This document shows, piece by piece, positions 1 to 5,972 of a DNA stretch of 11,509 bases. Positions within the stretch are counted from its first letter, which is position 1; each line of letters begins with the position of its first letter. This DNA comes from Arenicella sp. (GTDB taxonomy: Bacteria; Pseudomonadota; Gammaproteobacteria; Arenicellales; Arenicellaceae), in the NCBI GenBank assembly GCA_023299895.1, contig JALZWI010000083.1, positions 1-11,509 on the forward strand, in the 5' to 3' direction. The position numbers and the translations under genes were made by a program. The notes under the pieces were generated by a model. It was not told the DNA's origin. It ran no database searches and worked only from the letters and a program-made list of their open reading frames with translations.

Positions 1-616
1 TCTCTTTATTTTCTGGCTTGGTGAGGTACACCTTAGCTGTCCAGTCGAGATCATACACATACTCCACAGGGCGGAGGTGCTTCTCCGGGTTTCTGTGACA
101 GTCTAAACAGAAGGCCATCGTGTGGGCCTTCGATTTATACACCACGCGCGTCTTGTGCATGTCACCATGACAAGAGAAACAAGAAACCCCACGGTTTACG
201 TGTGCTGAGTGATCAAATTTCACATAGTCAGGAGAGTCCCAAACTTTTACCCAGCGAATCGGCTTCCCGCTTTCTAGGGCATCACGGAGAGCTTTAAGCT
301 TAGGAGAATTATGCTTCACTCCTACATTGTTTGCCGCACCAGCTGCGTGGCAGTTCGCACACACATTGGCAGAAGGAAGATTCGCGTGGCCGGACTTATC
401 CACGAAGCTGTGACAGTGGCGGCAATCCATCCCTACGACACCAGCATGTAAGGCGTGGTCATAAGGAATAGGCTGATCAGGCTGATAGCCTACCGCTAAA
501 GTTTTATCAGTCGCGTAGTAGCTTACAGCTAATGCTACACCAGCAACTGCCGTTCCGATACAGATCGCTATTTTAAAAGGTAGGAAATTTGCTGAGCTTG
601 GAAAGAGATTGGCCAT
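1..616 (-). CDS. actA: Multihaem cytochrome c, ActA-like subunit of alternative complex III (3' end outside window)
   Basis: Reading the minus strand from the ATG at 616 gives 205 codons with no stop before the window edge, so the C-terminus is missing. A hydrophobic segment (about residues 14-34) would anchor the protein in the inner membrane with the rest in the periplasm. Four c-type haem sites are visible: CRHCH (65-69), CANCH (86-90), CFSCH (146-150) and CLDCH (170-174). The stretches around 'IRWVKVWDSPDYVKFDHSAHV' and 'GVSCFSCHGDM' resemble ActA, the pentahaem subunit of alternative complex III, which passes electrons from quinol to cytochrome c or an oxidase. A fifth haem site would have to lie beyond the edge; otherwise this is a tetrahaem relative. 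Other act genes would be expected just left of position 1. No strong Shine-Dalgarno is seen. Composition is clearly more GC-rich than everything to its right. A NapC/NrfH-type quinol dehydrogenase is the less likely alternative. Confidence 0.85.
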   Translation of the reverse strand, partial: MANLFPSSANFLPFKIAICIGTAVAGVALAVSYYATDKTLAVGYQPDQPIPYDHALHAGVVGMDCRHCHSFVDKSGHANLPSANVCANCHAAGAANNVGVKHNSPKLKALRDALESGKPIRWVKVWDSPDYVKFDHSAHVNRGVSCFSCHGDMHKTRVVYKSKAHTMAFCLDCHRNPEKHLRPVEYVYDLDWTAKVYLTKPENKE

Positions 617-649
617 TATCTTTGTCTGTCTAACACTTAGGCTGTGATC

Positions 650-671
650 GCTTGTGAAATTTTTCACAAGC
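650..671. promoter_or_regulatory. Perfect 10-bp palindrome containing a CRP/Vfr-consensus operator
   Basis: The arms GCTTGTGAAA (650-659) and TTTCACAAGC (662-671) are exact reverse complements around a 2-base centre. Inside lies TGTGA-N6-TCACA at 653-668, the exact CRP consensus half-sites and spacing. The operator ends 37 bp upstream of the ActA-like ATG, a suitable place for cAMP-CRP/Vfr control of that leftward operon. It also sits at the very 5' edge of the truncated radical SAM frame. A hairpin role is possible, but there is no U-tract, so it is not a terminator. Confidence 0.6.
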
Positions 672-2331
672 TCACCGAAAAAAATTAGAACAATCTCATC
701 CGGAGTTTGTTAATAATTATCGCGCCGTTAAAAACCAATATCTTAACGGAACAGGCTCTTCCAATACAGATTTAAAGCCTCTTAAAATAGAATTACAAAT
801 CGGTGAGCATTGCGATATCGCTTGCATAATGTGTTGGCAAGACCATAAAAAACCACGCGCCCTTAAGAAGAAAAACCTAGAAGAAGTTTACCAACTAATT
901 CCATACTTACTTGAAATCACCGTTACTGGGGGAGAACCAACAATCTTCCCTGATTTTTGGAAGTTAATTAAGTTATTTAAAGCCCACAGTATGCCTTTTG
1001 CTCGGCTTCAACTATTAACACATGGGCAACATATTGCCGCCAACCTAGAACAGTTTGAAGGCATTCCCTATATCGGCTTCTGTGTAAATGTTGATGGGCC
1101 AAATAAAGAGCTTTATGAAAAAATTCGTAAAGGCTCAAATTGGAACAAGCTAAATGAAAGTCTATCCGCATTGAAAATAGCCTGTCAAAAAAACCCTGGC
1201 TGGGGCTTAAACACCACCTTCTTATTAATGAAGTCAAATATTGAGCATATTGAAGAATCAATTCACTTCGCAAATAAGTTTAATGCCAGTTGGTCTTGCG
1301 GTCTTTTAGTCGGCGAATACACGCCGATAGATCAGTGTCGATCCTATTTTTCTGAAAATATTTTCAGCTTTGATCACTTGGGCTTTTCAAAAGAAAAAAT
1401 TGTCAGCTTATTAGAAAATTCTATTAAGCTAGCTCAAGAAAATGATCGTATTATTGGTATCAATGCAGCGTCAGCAAGTATAAGAGCCTCTATAGATGAA
1501 GTATTGATAAGACCGCAGATACATGTTGCTGACTCAGAGGCACAAACCTTAATGCAGATAGACGATTCAGCCGTATTATCTCGCGCCATAAAAAGGCTTT
1601 TAGATGTTAACCAAAAACAATTATTTGAAGGCTCTGATCCGTCAATACAATTTAAAGCTAGCTCCGCCATCAACTCAGCTGAGCAAAGTGAGAACGATGG
1701 AGACTATAAGCATGCAGCACAACAATTTAAATTAGGCTTAGCGTTATATAACTCCATTAATTTCGAGCTTGAAGCCATTGAAACTCAAATCAAGTACGCA
1801 CGATGCCTTTTGTATTCAAAACCTAAGAAGGCGTTAAAAATACTGGAACAAAGTGCATCCGAATTAGAATTGAATTTCGGCAAAACTCATTCTAAAGTTG
1901 CGCTTGCCGAGCTTGAACTTGGAAAAGCAATGCTTTATCGAAAACACTTCCAAAATGCTGAATCTCATTTATTATCAGCCTATAGAACATTAACATTGTT
2001 ATTTGGAAAGCAAGAATTTTCGTCCTATATAGCAGTATCAGCCTATCATCTAGGAAAAACCTATCAAGAACAAGGGAGTTCAAAAGCGACTCCGCTTCTA
2101 AGAAAGTCATTACGCATGTTCGAAAACCTATTGGGCGTAGACAATAGTCTTACCAAACAAGCAGCCGTTGACTTTCATGAATGCTTGCTTGCTGAAAATG
2201 CAGTAATACACGCTGATGAAATATTAGAAAAGTTCAACATTAACCCTAAATACAGAAAATCCTCACTGCAAAACGTCATTATTAATTCAGGTAAGAGCTC
2301 CTATCGCTTTTTGGGAGGTTGGATTAAATAA
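658..2331 (+). CDS. Radical SAM protein with C-terminal TPR-like repeats, apparently 5'-truncated
   Basis: The frame is open from just after a TGA at 655-657 to the TAA at 2329-2331. Codons upstream of the first ATG (829) read as real protein and contain 'GEHCDIACIMC': Cys codons at 811, 823 and 832 form the Cx3Cx2C motif that binds the 4Fe-4S cluster of radical SAM enzymes. Starting at ATG 829 would lose two of the three cysteines, yet no ATG, GTG or TTG occurs in frame between 658 and 829. I infer that the first few codons were lost, so this is probably a pseudogene or uses an unrecognised start. Further radical SAM signs are TGGEPTIFPDF (residues 33-43 from ATG 829) and a VNVDGP strand. 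From about residue 270 to 480 the protein is helical and TPR-like. Family members are often peptide- or sugar-modifying, but the substrate here is unknown. The last ~20 codons lie in a direct repeat copied 420 bp downstream. Confidence 0.75.
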   Translation, partial: NFSQAHRKKLEQSHPEFVNNYRAVKNQYLNGTGSSNTDLKPLKIELQIGEHCDIACIMCWQDHKKPRALKKKNLEEVYQLIPYLLEITVTGGEPTIFPDFWKLIKLFKAHSMPFARLQLLTHGQHIAANLEQFEGIPYIGFCVNVDGPNKELYEKIRKGSNWNKLNESLSALKIACQKNPGWGLNTTFLLMKSNIEHIEESIHFANKFNASWSCGLLVGEYTPIDQCRSYFSENIFSFDHLGFSKEKIVSLLENSIKLAQENDRIIGINAASASIRASIDEVLIRPQIHVADSEAQTLMQIDDSAVLSRAIKRLLDVNQKQLFEGSDPSIQFKASSAINSAEQSENDGDYKHAAQQFKLGLALYNSINFELEAIETQIKYARCLLYSKPKKALKILEQSASELELNFGKTHSKVALAELELGKAMLYRKHFQNAESHLLSAYRTLTLLFGKQEFSSYIAVSAYHLGKTYQEQGSSKATPLLRKSLRMFENLLGVDNSLTKQAAVDFHECLLAENAVIHADEILEKFNINPKYRKSSLQNVIINSGKSSYRFLGGWIK

Positions 2332-2361
2332 CTTTGAAGCCAGTGAAAATATTCATTTGAA
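2267..2361 (+). repeat. Direct repeat copy 1 (coding, 3' end of the radical SAM/TPR gene)
   Basis: These ~95 bases match 2687-2781 at an offset of exactly 420 bp, with about 9 mismatches by eye (roughly 90% identity). Copy 1 covers the last ~20 codons of the radical SAM/TPR gene, its stop and about 30 bp of 3' flank. Identity starts abruptly at TGCAAAACGTC and fades after 2340. Confidence 0.9.
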
Positions 2362-2398
2362 ATACATAATTTTACAATAGACCTTACAGATGGTTCTC

Positions 2399-2425
2399 AA
2401 GAACTCTATTCATTTAGAGTTTCTT
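2399..2425 (+). terminator. Weak stem-loop downstream of the radical SAM/TPR gene
   Basis: AAGAACTCTA (2399-2408) can pair with TAGAGTTTCTT (2415-2425) with one bulged base and a 6-base loop, 68 bp after the stop codon. It is followed by TAATTTATAAAAG rather than a true U-run, so termination is only a possibility. Confidence 0.25.
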
Positions 2426-2494
2426 AATTTATAAAAGATCGATTCGTATTCTCAAGGAATTCTTATTGGCAATAACTAGAGCGGTTAATTGAAT

Positions 2495-2689
2495 TTAGTT
2501 TCTATTGTAAAGTACCCACTTCACCCAAGCATATGCCGATTTCGCGATCATTTTCTGCCCGTACTGATTTGGGTGTCCTGCGTTATCAATTGGATAACCG
2601 TCTTCAGCATCAAAGGTGGCATACGTTGGCAGCAACCAAATACGTTCATTTTCTTTGTCTCCGAAACGCTCTACAGTCGCTCCAAGTGC
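2495..2689 (-). pseudogene. C-terminal fossil of an SGNH/GDSL-type hydrolase
   Basis: The minus strand reads 64 sense codons from 2689 down to a TAA at 2497-2495. The peptide begins ALGATVERFGDKENERIWLL and ends in YAWVKWVLYNRN. It contains 'IDNAGHPNQYGQKMIA', which resembles the C-terminal block V of SGNH/GDSL hydrolases, where the HPN histidine belongs to the catalytic triad. No start codon or N-terminal GDS block is present. Just upstream, the frame enters the direct repeat and meets a TGA at 2698-2696. The homology therefore stops at the repeat junction (2687-2689), as expected if a recombination event cut the gene. Family assignment rests on motif appearance. Such enzymes usually remove acyl groups from carbohydrates or lipids, but this remnant cannot be active. 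Confidence 0.65.
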
Positions 2690-2781
2690 AAAACGTCATT
2701 ATTAATTCAGGTAAGAGTTCCTATCGCTTTTAGGGAGGTTGAATTAAATAATTTTGAAGCCAGCGAAAAATTACAGTTGAA
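2687..2781 (+). repeat. Direct repeat copy 2 (decayed duplicate of the radical SAM gene 3' end)
   Basis: This is the second copy of the sequence at 2267-2361. In the reading frame used by copy 1, its differences are one synonymous change (AGC to AGT) and two nonsense changes (TTG to TAG, TGG to TGA). That fits loss of coding constraint in this copy. It abuts the hydrolase fossil on its left and is followed by about 100 bp of AT-rich sequence with no recognisable content. Confidence 0.85.
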
Positions 2782-2860
2782 GTTATATCTCGAAATAATA
2801 TTTATCATAGCCGCTTCCAGTTAAGCAGGTACATCGTTCAGATTACAGTCTCGTTAGGAG

Positions 2861-2879
2861 TTTTTGTCTCCGACAAAAA
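2861..2879. other. Short inverted repeat 3' of the glycosyltransferase gene
   Basis: TTTTTGTC (2861-2868) and GACAAAAA (2872-2879) form a perfect 8-bp stem with a 3-base loop, immediately past the stop of the leftward gene at 2883. Because the U-rich arm is on the 5' side for the leftward transcript, it does not match a classical intrinsic terminator, but it may protect or end that transcript. Confidence 0.35.
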
Positions 2880-2882
2880 ATA

Positions 2883-4304
2883 CTATTTTGTACTTTTTAC
2901 GGCCAATGCCTTGGTAGTTAGTTCCCTTGCATTTAATATTAAACTGGAAATATTATTACTGACCGATAAAATAGAAACTGTGATTTTTCTATCGTCGCTT
3001 TTTACTTTATGATTTAAAATATGAGGTCTATTAAGATAAGGAAGCTTGAAATCTTCAAGTTCTTTTGCTTCATCTTCAGTTATTAGTTCTTGTAAAACAG
3101 CTATATTAAGGGACGAGTTATCATAATCGCTGTTGTGATGCAGTTTGGAAATCGTCGCCAAAGCTTCTTCAAACTTGATGTCGTAGTCGTTGTTCTTTGC
3201 GAACTTAAATAAGTCATCGGCCTCTGCGGAGCTTATATTTCTTTTATCAATATGTTCAAATTCAGTTAGAAAACCTGAATCAGAGTTTGTTGAAGTTATC
3301 CATTTAGAGTTTAGTTTAACAACAGGTTTCATTTTTGTCGCCAGCACAGGCAGGCCAGCGGCCATCATCTCAAATAATTTTAATGGAAATGCACTTTCAA
3401 CAAGATAGTCATCGTATTTAAATGGAATGATACCGATATGTGCTGCTTTATACACGCTTGCTAAATCCTTAGGGAGCATTCGGTCATGCCATAACACGTT
3501 GCCTGCGGCAAAGACTTCATCTCTTAAAGCGTTCTCTTCATCAGTGGGTAACTTGTGTTGTGGGCCAACAATAACAAATAAAACGTTGGGAAATTTAATG
3601 GCGAGCTTCTGTAGTAATGAATAATCAATGCATTTACCTATATTGCCACCAAAAACAGCTATTTTTAGATAATGCTTGCCCTTCTCTTTGATGCTTTGGT
3701 CTACAGAGGCATTAGCATAATCCGACGTATCACAACCATTTGTAATAACCATAGAGGTTGAAATAGAGGCTTGTTCAATAGCCGATTCTTCACAGCCAGA
3801 GCTAACACTAATAACTAAATCACTGTTTGTTAAGGCGACCCTGCTCTGTTTCCACAACATATTAAGTTGATCTTCCCAGCGAAACCAATCTTCAGAGAAA
3901 TGCATGATTTTTTTCTTAAATGGAAGCATTGAATATGGCAAGGACAAAAAAGGGTTTGTAAGCCAAGCCCATGGATTTTTGTAACCATGTTCATCGCAAT
4001 CAGCTAAAATCTGAGCGTATTGGAGTGCGGAATATTCAGCCAGATTGTCTTTATTAAACGCTATCATTCTCGTTGATAAAATTCTGACGTTTTCTAATTC
4101 CTCTACATTTTCTACATGTGCATCAAACTCATCGCCCTTAGTTTCAGGTTCAACGATAATTGCTGGAATTTGCTGGCCCCATCTTTTAGCCCAATGCCAT
4201 CTGTTTCCCTGCATTTCATTACGCCAGCCGGATATCACCAAAAAATAAATCGCGTCAGGTGCATCTTGATTCAATTTGTTAGAAATAAAATCAGTATTTT
4301 TCAT
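2883..4304 (-). CDS. GT-B glycosyltransferase (GT4-like), 473 aa
   Basis: This is probably a cytoplasmic GT-B glycosyltransferase that adds a sugar to a surface glycan. The N-terminal half has an unusual Trp-rich patch (WRNEMQGNRWHWAKRWG, about residues 27-43) and a HFSEDWFRWEDQ stretch (135-146). The C-terminal Rossmann-like half has KIAVFGGNIGKC (214-225), VLFVIVGPQ (241-249) and ESAFPLKLFEMMAAGLPVLA (303-322). The last resembles the acidic donor-binding region of GT4 enzymes, with Glu303 and Glu312 roughly in the E-x7-E position but one residue further apart. It follows the CgeB-like gene at 4324 by 19 bp and probably shares its transcript. GGTGAG about 5 bases before the ATG can serve as Shine-Dalgarno. 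The final ~120 residues are less recognisable. The sugar and linkage cannot be read from sequence. Confidence 0.8.
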   Translation of the reverse strand: MKNTDFISNKLNQDAPDAIYFLVISGWRNEMQGNRWHWAKRWGQQIPAIIVEPETKGDEFDAHVENVEELENVRILSTRMIAFNKDNLAEYSALQYAQILADCDEHGYKNPWAWLTNPFLSLPYSMLPFKKKIMHFSEDWFRWEDQLNMLWKQSRVALTNSDLVISVSSGCEESAIEQASISTSMVITNGCDTSDYANASVDQSIKEKGKHYLKIAVFGGNIGKCIDYSLLQKLAIKFPNVLFVIVGPQHKLPTDEENALRDEVFAAGNVLWHDRMLPKDLASVYKAAHIGIIPFKYDDYLVESAFPLKLFEMMAAGLPVLATKMKPVVKLNSKWITSTNSDSGFLTEFEHIDKRNISSAEADDLFKFAKNNDYDIKFEEALATISKLHHNSDYDNSSLNIAVLQELITEDEAKELEDFKLPYLNRPHILNHKVKSDDRKITVSILSVSNNISSLILNARELTTKALAVKSTK

Positions 4305-4323
4305 TTCTGCTCACCATAATTTT

Positions 4324-5754
4324 TTACCGATTTTTTATTTTTGATATTTTCTGTTTCATTCGTCGACTTAACTTCTCTAGTATGTGGCTTAGTTTATAAG
4401 AATCTTTATAAGCTTTTTGCGAGTCTTGATAAGCCTTTTGAGAGTCTTGATAGGCCTTTTGAGAGTCTTGATAAGCCTTTTGGTAATCCTGCAACTGACC
4501 GTATAAATTATCACTTATTAGCTGTCGAGATAACATGCCTGTTACCAATGTATCCTCCAAGCTGGTAACACATGGAGTAGAGTCACGGAGATAGATGGCG
4601 TTGTTCGTAATATATTTAATTTTTCGTTGGTGAATTATCTCAATTTTTCTTGCTAACGTTTTAATAACAGAACTGTACCAGTAGTCCGAGTTATTAACGA
4701 TTTCATCGTATGTTCTTTCAGTCAACTCTTCCAATAGATCAATATCTTTGATTTTGCTGACAACCTCCTTTATGTTACTAAAATCTTTTTTCAAAACAAT
4801 ATAATGCCGGCCAGGCTTCAATACATTGCTGTATTCGCCCTCAAATAACACTAAGGCAGTCTTTAAATAAATAGCTTCAAATAATTGGGGCGGCATATGA
4901 TTCATATTTGCACCCAAGTTCATTTCTCTATAATTCAACTCAGTAGGAATACTGACATTTTCGATTTCATCTTCGCTCGTAGGTCCATGGGCATCAAAAT
5001 ATTTCTTAATCGCGCCATGTTCATCAAAAATATTTGCGCCGCTCTCTGTGCCTAATGTAGTACGCCCGTTTTGTAGAAAGTGATACCAGTCAAAATTTAA
5101 TATACGATTACTTTCTTCCCACTCAATGTCTTCGCGTAAATTATTATTGTCGCAGACAACTTTCATTTTCTTACCAATATCCCACTTATCCTTAGCCAGT
5201 TCTCCCATCTCTCGCCTGAAGTGTCTCCCTCGATAAACCACATCGTAATGCCTCTCTTTCAGCGGTAGCACTTTGAAGTTTTTAATAGCAGAGTCAATTG
5301 GTACATAACCTGGCAGGATATTAACGAACTCAGTTTCTGTGAACCGTTGCCTCGAATAAACTTTGTTAATGCACTCATCATTCACGGCCGTTATCACTAG
5401 ATCAATACTTCTATTTTCAATCCAGATTCGAATATTTTCAGTATTATAATAATCATTATTGACCATAACGACTTTTACACCACGATAGCTATCCAATGCT
5501 CTGTCCAGCTTGCTTGAAGGGTAACCAGAACTTATCCATATTGAGCGATCAATTATTACAGCGTCAAAGTTGTTTAAATCATAGTCAGCTTTCACTAAAT
5601 TATTAGCTAGAAGAGTTTCATCGGGAAAGTCTGAGCAAAAGAACACATCATGATTAGAGTCGGTTTGCAACGCCTTTAGAAAATCTCGCTTATAGCTAGC
5701 TTGCAAATTCCAAGGACATACAAATACTAAAATTTTTAACTTTGAATGCAGCAT
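4324..5754 (-). CDS. CgeB-like glycosyltransferase-family protein with heptad-repeat C-terminal tail
   Basis: This 476-aa protein has a Rossmann-type start (KLKILVFVCPWN, residues 5-16) and a C-terminal block, PPQLFEAIYLKTALVLFEGEYSNVLKPGRHYIVLKKDFSNI (288-328), resembling the C-terminal domain of CgeB-like/GT1-type proteins. It aligns by eye with the protein at 5973-7178 at several points: PGYVPID/SGYVETA, VVYRGR/IGYRAD, GTESGANIFDEHG/GVPSGSSVLDKSG and NVLKPGRHYIVLKKDFSNI/GILKPWVHYLPLKRDFSNI. The two are therefore diverged paralogues. Residues 421-454 carry tandem AYQDSQK heptads, followed by a basic tail (KLSRRMKQKISKIKNR), probably a coiled coil or membrane-surface contact. The ATG at 5754 has no obvious Shine-Dalgarno, but a sigma70-like promoter lies 34 bp upstream. 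Role in glycan assembly is inferred from family and neighbours. Confidence 0.75.
   Translation of the reverse strand: MLHSKLKILVFVCPWNLQASYKRDFLKALQTDSNHDVFFCSDFPDETLLANNLVKADYDLNNFDAVIIDRSIWISSGYPSSKLDRALDSYRGVKVVMVNNDYYNTENIRIWIENRSIDLVITAVNDECINKVYSRQRFTETEFVNILPGYVPIDSAIKNFKVLPLKERHYDVVYRGRHFRREMGELAKDKWDIGKKMKVVCDNNNLREDIEWEESNRILNFDWYHFLQNGRTTLGTESGANIFDEHGAIKKYFDAHGPTSEDEIENVSIPTELNYREMNLGANMNHMPPQLFEAIYLKTALVLFEGEYSNVLKPGRHYIVLKKDFSNIKEVVSKIKDIDLLEELTERTYDEIVNNSDYWYSSVIKTLARKIEIIHQRKIKYITNNAIYLRDSTPCVTSLEDTLVTGMLSRQLISDNLYGQLQDYQKAYQDSQKAYQDSQKAYQDSQKAYKDSYKLSHILEKLSRRMKQKISKIKNR
4400..4483 (-). repeat. Four 21-bp tandem repeats coding for heptads
   Basis: Units start at 4400 (degenerate), 4421, 4442 and 4463. 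The last three differ from one another by one or two bases; on the plus strand the unit is GAGTCTTGATAAGCCTTTTG plus one base. Each unit encodes one AYQDSQK-type heptad at the C-terminus of the CgeB-like protein. The 21-bp period keeps frame, so copy number can vary by slippage without breaking the gene. Confidence 0.95.
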
Positions 5755-5787
5755 TATATTTTTAAGTTAGCGAATCATTTTCTCATT

Positions 5788-5816
5788 ATTATATGAGCTT
5801 GAGGGTAAATTGATAA
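5788..5816 (-). promoter_or_regulatory. Putative sigma70 promoter for the distal glycosyltransferase pair
   Basis: On the minus strand TTATCA (5816-5811) is separated by 17 bp from a perfect TATAAT (5793-5788). The expected transcription start near 5781 is about 27 bases before the ATG at 5754. The -10 is ideal and the -35 matches 4 of 6. The 218-bp intergenic gap (5755-5972) contains nothing else I can identify. Confidence 0.45.
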
Positions 5817-5972
5817 AAACTGAGTTTCCTAGACAGCTTTCCAGTGTTCATTGAATATCGTTAGTTAGGAAAGATATCAATTCAAAAATTTATTAGCTTT
5901 TAGGCCAGCCTTAGGTTTAACAGCAACTAAAAAAGTAACATGTAATATCACAGAAACTCTATCGGTAAATAA

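Noticed and set aside
650..671. The perfect palindrome as an intrinsic terminator.
   Set aside because: The 2-base centre and lack of a following T-tract on either strand fit an operator better.
977..1273. Minus-strand frames opposite the radical SAM gene (for example 977-1273, 1434-1673, 1892-2110).
   Set aside because: They are antisense shadows of a clearly coding frame with no recognisable domains.
2463..2475. TTATTG-G-CAATAA mini-palindrome as a regulatory site.
   Set aside because: It is only 6 bp per arm in AT-rich intergenic DNA with no gene start nearby, so chance is likely.
2267..2781. The direct repeats as integron attC sites, since GTTGGAT/GTTGAAT inside them fits the GTTRRRY core pattern.
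   Set aside because: No matching RYYYAAC partner or imperfect hairpin arms are present in the repeats, and the first repeat lies inside a coding frame.
2489..2824. Two plus-strand open frames (2489-2824 and 2533-2733) as small genes.
   Set aside because: They run antisense to the SGNH fossil and across the duplicated gene end. Their sequences look random and no convincing ribosome binding site was seen.
4400..4483. CRISPR-like short repeats.
   Set aside because: The units are contiguous 21-mers without spacers and encode in-frame heptads of a protein.
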